From NCBI GenBank assembly GCA_003838145.1, contig QYZZ01000033.1:30355-94354 (forward strand): a stretch of 64,000 nucleotides of DNA, written 5' to 3'. The position numbers and the translations under genes were made by a program. The first letter of the stretch is position 1, and every line of letters starts with the position of its first letter. Source of the DNA: Tindallia sp. MSAO_Bac2 (GTDB lineage Bacteria > Bacillota > Clostridia > Peptostreptococcales > Tindalliaceae). Positions 53,501 through 61,476 of the stretch are shown piece after piece. A model generated the notes under the pieces. That model was not told the DNA's origin. It saw only the letters and a program-made list of their open reading frames with translations, and did not search any database.

Positions 53501-53916
53501 TTTCGGGAAGTGATAAAAGTCATTATGTTTCCCCGGTTAATTTCCACACCATGTTTTTGTAACGTTTCCAGGGCTTCCCTGGATTCTTTGCCTGGTGTTA
53601 TCTGAAGCCGTTCCAGCAATTTATCCACGTCCTGCTTTCCCTGTTGTCGATCCGATTCCAGGGTTTGCTGTCCTGAGAACTTTTTCACTTCCATTTTCTC
53701 AATATTTTTGCGGTCTATACTGACGGTTTCGCCGGGTTTTTCGGGAATTTCATGTCGCAACATGGCATTAACTACCCGGCTGTCAGAAATTCGCACCTGC
53801 ACCTCTCTGCCATGTTTTTGTAAAAGCTCACCGGTTACATTTTGATGGGTTTGAGGTTTTTCGTATGTCAGGCTTTTTACTGGAACTGAAATTTTATCAT
53901 AAAAGGATGAAATCAT
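50515..53916 (-). CDS. Large Gln/Glu/Met-rich repeat protein, flagellar locus (YlqG/DUF6240-like)
   Basis: 1133 aa upstream of the YlqH-like gene; many degenerate modules of type (M/P)(V/M/L)TxExhxxh. Confidence 0.65.
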   Translation of the reverse strand: MISSFYDKISVPVKSLTYEKPQTHQNVTGELLQKHGREVQVRISDSRVVNAMLRHEIPEKPGETVSIDRKNIEKMEVKKFSGQQTLESDRQQGKQDVDKLLERLQITPGKESREALETLQKHGVEINRGNIMTFITSRNLLNQVVEDLNPQKALALMEKNVDLERTSLQELAQMLKEAPEKSEDFSFLRWIGLKKEMTTEQAEKLAEKIYGSKMGKDITDTIKALDRMDIKPTKKNIEAVQQVLNKAHELRNVREEALLEPMKGKIDPTLDNIYKLNRSVVSGKVDAETGAGETKTAAASYGHYQQDNAGSAPLSEADLKRMEENIAQQLKSEGLKVTEERMDTAKTFIKNNIPVTAENVQRMEALKEAVKIVADKLDPEKVAAMQKAGINAEKTDVTEIARWLQEYENRETLQSEEISRETAGKESELSGKEKEAILRSLQQQMEKLGKLDEKQLLKLVRQGGDLKLSQLAPMAEKVTITNLSQEDQQVLKMAEILSRLSDFSLEAAAHHQRQQAPMTLESLAQSQQLVTENPEKALPPESRTPEGVETARQAMEAYLVQRGASSHALQQHAEFDAARALSMQQLPLTEERITQLYELRGAVENLQQNMTVEDVRRMDPLALNQVILNQAVSQETSGEAPTTLGQVMERMEIMNTLQQIQPETLAFHEKQNLPMTAEALELTQKWIAGELTEETYRKEMNEILTTVNQKTEQMPDKLPEGISKPREVPAGMDLLISRHLQEMMPQLGRDSEEMVLAKQAARALAANEMPLNRENIQQMMQIMKQQEAIQTSSQQLTREAPEEITRQTSMNQLMQMIRQIPTQAEPKTSGSPVISNDMQNNMQSTEALSKNISPEQMERLNQNMAVMKALASDESRQDSILSLMVKNAMPVNLEEVRQTGLFLQNRDQIGQLLGELTERLLQYSDKPENPVRQAAVQLQELMQQAGDAIRKGQPPAPDLYRQIGTVLQGAEQEMAQMSSGDRESFGRSAEQLMNALQLQSQLNREDAVYQLPFMMNGEAKNLQMFFMNDQKGKKIDPDDMSVLFNFETSNLGNLNIFVGVKYRKIVMKMGVEREDDRQWMERFTEQLHDTMEELGYEIKDFSFRVEEEQHTLTLAEEVQKFRGLRSGILDLQI

Positions 53917-54156
53917 CTTTTAAGTACTCCTTCCTGTGCATCATAGCTTTCTGATATAATTATCGACTTAAAAGCCTTAATGCTTTAGGAGTCACAGCAG
54001 AAAGCGACGGATTGCTCCGCCGCTTCATTCAGTTTTGACCGTTAGCGATAGTTTGCAATGTAATCCTTCAAGCCTTTTTTCAGATTTTGCAGTATAACTT
54101 CAAGATCTTTCCATAAATGCCGATATTAATACTAGGGAAGGCATGTAGATGAATAT

Positions 54157-54193
54157 CCCCCTCTCCCTAACCCTCTCCCGCCAGGGGAGAGGG
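54157..54193. repeat. Dispersed palindromic repeat, copy 2
   Basis: CCCCCTCTCCCTAACCCTCTCCCGCCAGGGGAGAGGG. Confidence 0.9.
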
Positions 54194-54223
54194 AAGTAAA
54201 TAACTGCTACCGGAGTGATGATA

Positions 54224-54673
54224 ATGGTTAACCGAGTTGAAGGAGCTTTGTCTCCAGAACCGGCACAAAAACAAAAACCCGCCTCCCAGGCGTTAAAACC
54301 TGAGCAGGCGAATTTTATGGAAAAACTTAATAATGTAAAGTCTGATGAAGTTCGCGAACATCTTCAGGGGCTTTATGGAAAAATAGCTGAGCAGGCGGAA
54401 AAAATCTCCGAACGGCTGTACCTTGATGATGTGCTGCATTATAAAAGGCTGGTTCGGGAATTTTTAGATGTTGCCGCCAAAAATTCCCATCATTTCTCCA
54501 AGCAGAATTTTCTGGACCGCAGAGGACGCCACCGGGTTTATGCCATTGTCAAAAATGTAGACCGGGAGCTGGACCACCTGACAAAGGAGTTTATCAATCA
54601 GGAAGCGGACCGGATTTCCGTTCTGAAGCGCCTGGATGATATACGGGGAATGTTGATGGATATCATGATGTGA
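54224..54673 (+). CDS. YaaR (DUF327) family protein
   Basis: FMEKLNN...RLYLDDVLHYKRLVREFLDVAAKNSHHFSKQNFLDRRGRHRVYAIVKNVDRELDHLTKEF. Start 54224 after GGAG preferred. Confidence 0.85.
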   Translation: MVNRVEGALSPEPAQKQKPASQALKPEQANFMEKLNNVKSDEVREHLQGLYGKIAEQAEKISERLYLDDVLHYKRLVREFLDVAAKNSHHFSKQNFLDRRGRHRVYAIVKNVDRELDHLTKEFINQEADRISVLKRLDDIRGMLMDIMM

Positions 54674-54751
54674 TAACCAAGACGCGAAGGCCTTGGTTAA
54701 TTGATAATTGAAAATGGATAATGGATAATTAAGTTCAAAACATCACCTCAT

Positions 54752-54793
54752 AAAAAGGGTGCTGATGATTTGTTAGTCATCAGCACCCTTTTT
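54752..54793. terminator. Bidirectional terminator between yaaR-like gene and prfB
   Basis: AAAAAGGGTGCTGATGA-TTTGTTAG-TCATCAGCACCCTTTTT. Confidence 0.95.
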
Positions 54794-54838
54794 CACTTTC
54801 CAACTATTACTTTTTAACTTTTAACTTTCACCTGCTTT

Positions 54839-55949
54839 TCATCTGTTTTTCAACGCTTTTTGCTGTAAATATCCATAGATAAAGGGATCCAAATCTCCGT
54901 CCATGACACCCTGCACATTTCCCACTTCCACATTCGTTCGATGATCCTTCACCATATTATAAGGGTGAAATACATAGGAGCGAATCTGGCTGCCCCAGGC
55001 GATCTGGTTGTATTCGCCCTGCAATTCATCAATTTTCTCCTTGTTTTCCTCTCTTTTCAGCTCCAGCAGCTTTCCCTTAAGCACTTTCATAGCCGTCTCC
55101 CGATTACTGTGCTGAGAACGCTGGTTCTGGCACTGCACCACAACTCCTGTGGGGAGGTGTGTGATACGCACTGCCGAATCCGTTTTATTTACATGCTGTC
55201 CTCCGGCACCACTGGATCTGTAGGTGTCAATGCGAAGATCCGTTGCTTTAATATCCACTTCCACGGAATCATCTATCTCCGGTGTAACATCCACAGAAGC
55301 AAAGGAAGTATGACGTTTTCCGGAAGAATCAAAGGGAGAGATTCTTACCAGTCGGTGAACGCCTTTTTCCGCTTTTAAATATCCATAAGCATTTTCACCC
55401 TTCACCAGGAAAGTAACGCTTTTAATGCCGCCTTCCGTGTCTGCCTGCTGATCATATATTTCCAGCCCGAAGCCGTTGGATTCCGCCCAGCGGGTATACA
55501 TGCGGTATAGCATTTCTGCCCAGTCCTGAGCATCCAGGCCGCCGGTTCCGGCATGAATAGCCACCACGCAGTTTAAATGATCGTATTCTTCATTCAGCAA
55601 TGTGCGCAGCTCCATCATTTCCAGCTTATGCTTCACTTCTTCCAGGCTTTTGATAAAGTCCTTCTCAAATTCATTTTCGCCTTCTTCCAGAAAGTACATC
55701 ATGGTGGTCAGTTCTTCATGCTGACTTTCCAGAGAGCGGTATTCCTCCACCTTATCTTTTAGCTGCTTGCTCTTTTTCAGCATTTCCTGGGCTCTTTCCT
55801 GATCATCCCAAAACCCGGGTTCGCTCATCTTAAGCTCCAGTTCTTCAATCTGGTTCTCCAGACCAGCTACGTCAAAGAGAAGTCCCCATTTCATTTATTT
55901 TTTCTTCCAGCTCCAGCACTTCCTGCCGGTAGTTGTCTAAATTAAGCAT
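54839..55949 (-). CDS. prfB: Peptide chain release factor 2, expressed via +1 programmed frameshift
   Basis: RSSGAGGQHVNKTDSAVRITHLPTGVVVQCQNQRSQHSNRETAM. Zero-frame ORF MLNLDNYRQEVLELEEKINEMGTSL stops at CTT TGA C, then continues in +1 as DVAGLENQ. Confidence 0.95.
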
Positions 55950-55988
55950 CTGTCTTTCAGCCCTTTCATATCGTCCTACGCTCCATCA

Positions 55989-56171
55989 GGCACAGTGGGG
56001 ACGGAGCTCATTTTCCTTATCCCCCTCACCCTAACCCTCTCCCGCCAGGGGAGAGGGGACGCAACCTGTAACTTTTTCCCTTTAGGTATGCTTGCTGCTC
56101 AGAGGGGACGCAACCTGTAACTTTTTCCCTTTAGGTATGCTTGCTGCTCAGAGGGGATTCTCCACTGTGCC
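55989..56171. repeat. Composite repeat: half copy of inverted-repeat element, palindrome copy 3, and a 49-bp tandem duplication
   Basis: GGCACAGTGGGGACGGAGCTCATTTTCC..., palindrome at 56020-56057, direct repeats 56052-56149, closing CCACTGTGCC at 56162-56171. Confidence 0.85.
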
Positions 56172-56325
56172 TTTTTCTTGTTTACCGTCCCTGCCTGTGC
56201 TTCTTTCCGTTTTTCTTCGTGCCCTTTGCGTCCTTCGCGGTTATATCATTTTATCCTTTGTTTTTACTGTCTCTGTTTACTTTGTTTTTCCTTTCCAACT
56301 TTCTACTTTCCAACTTTCTACTATT

Positions 56326-59010
56326 TTACGCTCCATGGCACTTCTTATATTTTTTCCCACTGCCGCAGGGGCAGGGATCATTTCGTCCAGGTGTTTTTTC
56401 GCTTTTTACCGGTTGTGGTTTTCCGCCGCCGGCAGCGCCGGGTGCGCCGGCAGGCGGGTTCACCCTGGCCACAGCCTTACGTTCTACCTGAGTGTTTTTT
56501 TCAAGAAGGAACAGGTATTTCACTGTGTCTTCCTGGATATTCTGAATCATTTCCTGGAACATGTCGAAGCCTTCCATCTGGTATGCTCTTACCGGATCCA
56601 CCTGACCAATGGCTCTCAGGGAAATACCCTGCTTCAGTTGATCCATGGCGTCGATATGATCCATCCATTTGGTGTCCACTACCCGAAGCATGATGACCCG
56701 TTCCACTTCCCGCAAACGCTCTTCTCCGATTTCCGCTTCTTTTTCTGCATAGAAGGCCTTGCATTTTTCGAATATTTCTTCTTTCAGACCCTCTTTGGTG
56801 ATGCTTTCGATATCATCCTTACTGAAAAAGTCTGACAGGCCAAATTTCTGCTGCAGCAACTTTTCCAGGGCCTCCAAGTCCCATTCTTCCGGGTACTGGC
56901 TGTTGGCTGTATACAGTTCGATGCTGGTATCAATAATGGTTTCCACCATGGCCATAACCTGGTCTTTCAGGTCTTCACCATCCAGCACCTTTCGACGCTC
57001 ATTATAAATTACTTCACGCTGCTTATTCATAACATCGTCATACTGCAGTACATGCTTCCGGATACCAAAGTTTCGGCCTTCCACTTTTTTCTGGGCATTT
57101 TCAATGGATTTTGACAGCATGCTGTGTTCAATAGCCACGTCTTCTTCCATACCCAGCTTTTCCACCATGTTCTGCATCCGCTCGCCGCCGAAAAGCCGCA
57201 TCAAATCGTCTTCCAGGGAAATAAAGAAGCGACTGGAGCCCGGATCTCCCTGACGACCGGCACGACCCCGCAGCTGGTTGTCAATCCGGCGGGATTCATG
57301 ACGTTCTGTACCAATAATGTGGAGTCCTCCGGCATCAATGACCTGGCGCTGCTCTGCATCTGTCTCCTGCTTATATTTTTCATGCAGCCGCTCATATTCT
57401 CTGACGGCTTCCTGAATTTCTTCATCATCCGGAATGGTCAGTGCTGTTACCATGCTCAGCACATCGTCATCATAACCTCTGGCTTTCAGGTCTTTTTTCG
57501 CCATAAACTCCGGGTTACCACCCAGCAGGATGTCCGTTCCACGACCAGCCATATTGGTGGCAATGGTAACCGCACCTTTTCGTCCTGCCTGTGCAACAAT
57601 ATCCGCCTCCCGTTCATGCTGTTTGGCGTTTAGCACTTCATGAGCGATTCCTTTTTTCTTCAAAAGGCTGGAAAACAGTTCCGAGTGTTCAATGGAAATA
57701 GTACCCACCAGAATCGGTTGTCCCATCTGATGTTTTTCTTCGATTTCCTGAGCCACGGCACTGTATTTTCCGTTTACGGTTTTGTAGATGGCATCCGGAT
57801 GGTCTTCCCGGATCACCGGTTCGTTGGTGGGAATTTCAACAACATCCATGCCATAAATCGCCTTAAATTCCTCTTCTTCTGTTTTGGCAGTACCCGTCAT
57901 CCCGGAGATTTTTTCGTACATACGGAAATAATTCTGGAAGGTGATGGTGGCCAGGGTTTTGGATTCCCGCTGTACCTCAATGCCTTCCTTGGCTTCAATG
58001 GCCTGATGCAACCCATCGCTGTAACGGCGGCCAAACATCAGACGGCCGGTAAAGTCGTCAACAATAATGACTTCGCCGTCTTTCACCACATAGTCTTTGT
58101 CCCGTTTCATCAGGGCATTGGCTTTAAGCGCCTGGTTGATATGATGGGAAAGTTCCATGTTTTCCGGATCCGACAGGTTGTCCACGGAAAAGTGTTTTTC
58201 TGCCCGTTCCACCCCTTCTTCCGTCAGGGCCACAGAATTGGCTTTTTCATCCACACTGTAATGATCTTCGTTCTTCAGAGTTCTGACAAACTGATTTACC
58301 AGCGCATACATCTGAGTGGACTTTTCTCCCTGACCGGAAATAATCAGCGGTGTTCTGGCTTCATCAATGAGGATGGAGTCCACCTCATCCACGATGACAT
58401 AGTTCAGTTCCCGCTGAACCATGTTTTCTTTTCGGATTACCATATTGTCCCGCAGGTAGTCAAAACCAAATTCATTATTGGTTCCGTAGGTTATATCTGC
58501 GGCATAAATTTCTTTTTTCTCCTCCGGCTTCAGTCCGTGTACATTAACACCGGTGGTGAGCCCCAGAAATTCGTATACTTTACCCATCCATTCCCGGTCA
58601 CGCTTTGCCAGGTAATCATTGACAGTAACCACATGTACGCCTTTGCCTGACAGGGCGTTTAAGTATACCGGCAGTGTTGCCACCAGGGTTTTACCTTCCC
58701 CGGTTTTCATCTCGGCAATACGGCCCTGATGCAGTACAATACCTCCGTAAAGCTGTACCCGGTAATGCTTCATACCCAGCACCCGATAAGCCGCCTCTCG
58801 CACCGTGGCAAAGGCTTCCGGTAAAATATCATCCAGACTTTGCCCTTCTTCCAGCCGCTCCCGAAAGATCCGGGTCTGGTTTTTCAACTCTTCATTGGTC
58901 AACTTGCTGTAAGTGTCTTCCAAAGCTTCAATAGATTTTACCTGCTTGTCCAAACGTTTTATTTCACGTTCACTGTAACTTCCAAATACCTTTTCAAATA
59001 ATGCTTTCAA
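56326..59010 (-). CDS. secA: Preprotein translocase subunit SecA
   Basis: [56 protein letters not shown]-terminal [15 protein letters not shown]. Confidence 0.98.
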   Translation of the reverse strand: MKALFEKVFGSYSEREIKRLDKQVKSIEALEDTYSKLTNEELKNQTRIFRERLEEGQSLDDILPEAFATVREAAYRVLGMKHYRVQLYGGIVLHQGRIAEMKTGEGKTLVATLPVYLNALSGKGVHVVTVNDYLAKRDREWMGKVYEFLGLTTGVNVHGLKPEEKKEIYAADITYGTNNEFGFDYLRDNMVIRKENMVQRELNYVIVDEVDSILIDEARTPLIISGQGEKSTQMYALVNQFVRTLKNEDHYSVDEKANSVALTEEGVERAEKHFSVDNLSDPENMELSHHINQALKANALMKRDKDYVVKDGEVIIVDDFTGRLMFGRRYSDGLHQAIEAKEGIEVQRESKTLATITFQNYFRMYEKISGMTGTAKTEEEEFKAIYGMDVVEIPTNEPVIREDHPDAIYKTVNGKYSAVAQEIEEKHQMGQPILVGTISIEHSELFSSLLKKKGIAHEVLNAKQHEREADIVAQAGRKGAVTIATNMAGRGTDILLGGNPEFMAKKDLKARGYDDDVLSMVTALTIPDDEEIQEAVREYERLHEKYKQETDAEQRQVIDAGGLHIIGTERHESRRIDNQLRGRAGRQGDPGSSRFFISLEDDLMRLFGGERMQNMVEKLGMEEDVAIEHSMLSKSIENAQKKVEGRNFGIRKHVLQYDDVMNKQREVIYNERRKVLDGEDLKDQVMAMVETIIDTSIELYTANSQYPEEWDLEALEKLLQQKFGLSDFFSKDDIESITKEGLKEEIFEKCKAFYAEKEAEIGEERLREVERVIMLRVVDTKWMDHIDAMDQLKQGISLRAIGQVDPVRAYQMEGFDMFQEMIQNIQEDTVKYLFLLEKNTQVERKAVARVNPPAGAPGAAGGGKPQPVKSEKTPGRNDPCPCGSGKKYKKCHGA

Positions 59011-59042
59011 CTAAGTCACCTCATTAATTATTTACCTACGTT

Positions 59043-59651
59043 TTATCTTTTAAGTATTTTTCCATGATGGTCAATTCGCAGCATCCGCGCCCGCTGGTAA
59101 TGACCGGTTCCCAAAAACAAAGCCTGAATCCAGAAAAATAATCCCAGAGAAATCAACAGATCTCCCGGCGAAAAAACCTGAGAAACAGGATAAAAAGACG
59201 GAGGGGTGAAGCGTTTTGCGAAGAAGGTCATCACACCCGACGCATCTTCCATCAGCAGATAATGCGGCAGGCGTCCGGCTTCGATCAGCGACAGTCGGTT
59301 TAAAAACCCGGCTTCCTGTAAAGCTTCCGCCGAAACAAGGATACTGCCGCCGTTCAAAAAAATAACCGCAAAATTCATGATGCTGCCGGCCAGTATCAGC
59401 CAGACAACTTTATGTCCCAGGTTAAAGAAAAGGGATATAAATAGCAATCCGTAGCTGATGGCATACAATAGCATACGCTGGTTAATAAACCAGGTGCTGC
59501 CAGCCAGCATCATAAACGAAAGCACTGCCTGCAGCAAAAAAGCAACAACCAGCAAAGCCGGCATCCGGATCTGAGCCAGCCTCATATTTTTCATCGTGCC
59601 TCCTCTAAAGAAAGCAACAACCGTTCCCAGCAGTAATGCTTCAATGAACAC
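59043..59651 (-). CDS. DUF5317-type membrane protein
   Basis: Multi-TM; MFIEALLLGTVVAFFRGGTMKNMRLAQIRMPALLVVAFLLQAVL... NGGSILVSAEAL. Confidence 0.65.
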   Translation of the reverse strand: MFIEALLLGTVVAFFRGGTMKNMRLAQIRMPALLVVAFLLQAVLSFMMLAGSTWFINQRMLLYAISYGLLFISLFFNLGHKVVWLILAGSIMNFAVIFLNGGSILVSAEALQEAGFLNRLSLIEAGRLPHYLLMEDASGVMTFFAKRFTPPSFYPVSQVFSPGDLLISLGLFFWIQALFLGTGHYQRARMLRIDHHGKILKR

Positions 59652-59761
59652 AGGATCACATCCTTACGATTAGCTACCAGTGGCTTATTTGCAAATTTTA
59701 CAGCTCAAAACAAAGATGTTTCGTATTCCATGAACATCATTATATCAGAAATAACACAAAA

Positions 59762-59808
59762 AAAAACCGCCTCCCGCATAGTAATCCGGCGGGAGGCCAT
59801 GTTTTTTT
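59762..59808 (-). terminator. Terminator downstream of hpf
   Basis: Minus strand GCCTCCCGC-CGGATTACTAT-GCGGGAGGCGGTTTTTTTT. Confidence 0.9.
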
Positions 59809-59814
59809 GTATTT

Positions 59815-60354
59815 TTATTCAAATTCCGGTTCAATTAATCCGTAATTACCGTCTTTTCGCTTATATACCACGTTAACTTCATTGGTTTCATCATTGGCAT
59901 ATACATAAAAGTTGTGGCCCACCAACTCCATTTGAAGCACTGCTTCTTCGTGACTCATGGGTTTAACGGCAAAACGTTTGGTTTTTACGATTTGAGCTTC
60001 TTCCTCTTCTTCAACTTTTTCATAGGTGGGAATATTTTCAAACCGGATGGTTTCATAGTTGTTGATTCGGTTCTTTTCCAGCCTGGTCTTGTGCTTTCTC
60101 AGCTGACTGTCCAGCTTGTCCACTACCCGGTCAATACTTGTGTACATATCCTTGGTAGCTTCCTCAGCCCGCAGCACTGAACCACTCAGGGGAATGGTCA
60201 CCTCCATGATCTGTCTTTCCTTCTCTACTGAGAGTGTAACCTGTGCTTCAGCCTCCTTGTTGAAATACTTTTCCAGTTTGTCCAGTTTGGATTCAATGGT
60301 GTCGCGCAGAGAATCTGTTATGTTGACATTTCTGCCTGTCACGATCACTTTCAT
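59815..60354 (-). CDS. hpf: Ribosome hibernation-promoting factor, long form
   Basis: MKVIVTGRNVNITDSLRDTIESKLDKLEKYF; C-terminal KRFAVKPMSHEEAVLQMELVGHNFYVYANDETNEVNVVYKRKDGNYGLIEPE. Confidence 0.96.
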   Translation of the reverse strand: MKVIVTGRNVNITDSLRDTIESKLDKLEKYFNKEAEAQVTLSVEKERQIMEVTIPLSGSVLRAEEATKDMYTSIDRVVDKLDSQLRKHKTRLEKNRINNYETIRFENIPTYEKVEEEEEAQIVKTKRFAVKPMSHEEAVLQMELVGHNFYVYANDETNEVNVVYKRKDGNYGLIEPEFE

Positions 60355-60656
60355 ATCTCCAACCCCTTTCCCTCTTGTTTTCTTTCTGATGTCAATGTCC
60401 TTGATGCCACTTCACTGTAGTAGCTGTGAAGGTTGTATGTTTTAATATACCCTAATCTCATCAGCTAAACCAGTCAATTATTGATCGTTTTTCCCCATCA
60501 GGTGCTAATCTTTCGTCACTAACCTGTGGATAACTCTGTGAATTGTGGATAAAAAAAGGTATTTTCTGTGGATAATGTGGGTAACTCTGTTGATAACTTG
60601 GAATGAGCGGCTTTTTTTATGTGGATGAAAGAGCACCAATAAAAAAAGTTATTCAC

Positions 60657-60910
60657 AAAATAAAAAGCCTGATGGTTTCCATCAGACTTTTGGCCTAAAC
60701 AAGAATAGAAGCTGACCTGGTCTTTGCCCCCACACTCGCCTGCCGGGAGGTTCGCTCCGGGGTTGCCGTCACTACTAGTCCTCTCGGGCATTCTTGCCCG
60801 GCAGGGCTTACTCCTAAGCCGCACCATGCTCCACAGTACTTTTGACTGTGTTACGTGGGTCCCTTTGCCTGCGACTGGCATGGACTTTCAACCACAGACC
60901 TTCTATTCGG
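60657..60910 (-). ncRNA. raiA RNA motif
   Basis: Upstream of hpf/raiA; minus strand GTGGTTGAAAGTCCATGCC...GGGACCCACGTAACACAGTC...GCGGCTTAGGAGTAAGCCCTGCCGGGCAAGAATGCCCGAG...; closing stem 60900-60908/60703-60711; extended -10 (TGT-TATAAT) and terminator AAAGTCTGATGGAAACCATCAGGCTTTTT. Confidence 0.8.
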
Positions 60911-60914
60911 TTCT

Positions 60915-60951
60915 ATTATAACATAGAACAATGACGCTGCGCGTCTATTGT
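60915..60951 (-). promoter_or_regulatory. raiA RNA promoter with palindrome overlapping the -35 region
   Basis: Minus strand ACAATAGACGCGCAGCGTCATTGTTCTATGTTATAAT. Confidence 0.55.
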
Positions 60952-60960
60952 AATTATGAA

Positions 60961-61467
60961 TTATGATTGTCCTTTTTCTTTTTTGTCCAAAAAGATAGAT
61001 GGTTGCTGCTGCTTGGTATTGGCATAGCCATGGATAGCTTTTTTACCTTTTTGAAGCTGATCTATTTCACTTTTCAGGTTTCCCATCAAAGCCTTCATTT
61101 TTTCTCTATTTTCCTGGTCCAACTGAGCTGTTTTCTTTAAAGTCTCCTGAATTTCTTCTGTCAGATTCTGAAGTGATATCACTTCTTCTTTATCGAAGGT
61201 TCCGACAGCAGCCTGATCCAATTGCTGAAAACCGGATTCCCTTTTAATCTGATCCAGTTGCTCAAGAAACTGTTTGTCCAGAGCATCTACTACTTCCAAC
61301 ATGCGTCCACGTTCTTCAACGCACGTCAAAAAAGCCTCCTGATTCATTTCACCGGAAGCCTCTAACATTTCTTTTTGCTTTTCTGTTAAGTCAAGGAGAT
61401 CCCGCAGGATCTCCTTTTTTTCCTGAAGTAAAGCTGTAAGCGGCTTTAATGAAAGTGTTTTTTTCAT
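60961..61467 (-). CDS. FlgN-like flagellar chaperone
   Basis: Coiled-coil 168-aa protein immediately downstream of fliD. Confidence 0.55.
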   Translation of the reverse strand: MKKTLSLKPLTALLQEKKEILRDLLDLTEKQKEMLEASGEMNQEAFLTCVEERGRMLEVVDALDKQFLEQLDQIKRESGFQQLDQAAVGTFDKEEVISLQNLTEEIQETLKKTAQLDQENREKMKALMGNLKSEIDQLQKGKKAIHGYANTKQQQPSIFLDKKEKGQS

Positions 61468-61476
61468 ATAAACCTC

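Noticed and set aside
56092-56835. 247-aa and overlapping plus-strand ORFs
   Set aside because: Composed of intergenic repeats plus antisense of the secA 3' end.
57640-58650. 336-aa plus-strand ORF
   Set aside because: Fully antisense to conserved secA; composition is reverse-complement coding shadow.
60519-60881. 120-aa minus-strand ORF
   Set aside because: Lies over the structured raiA RNA and its terminator.
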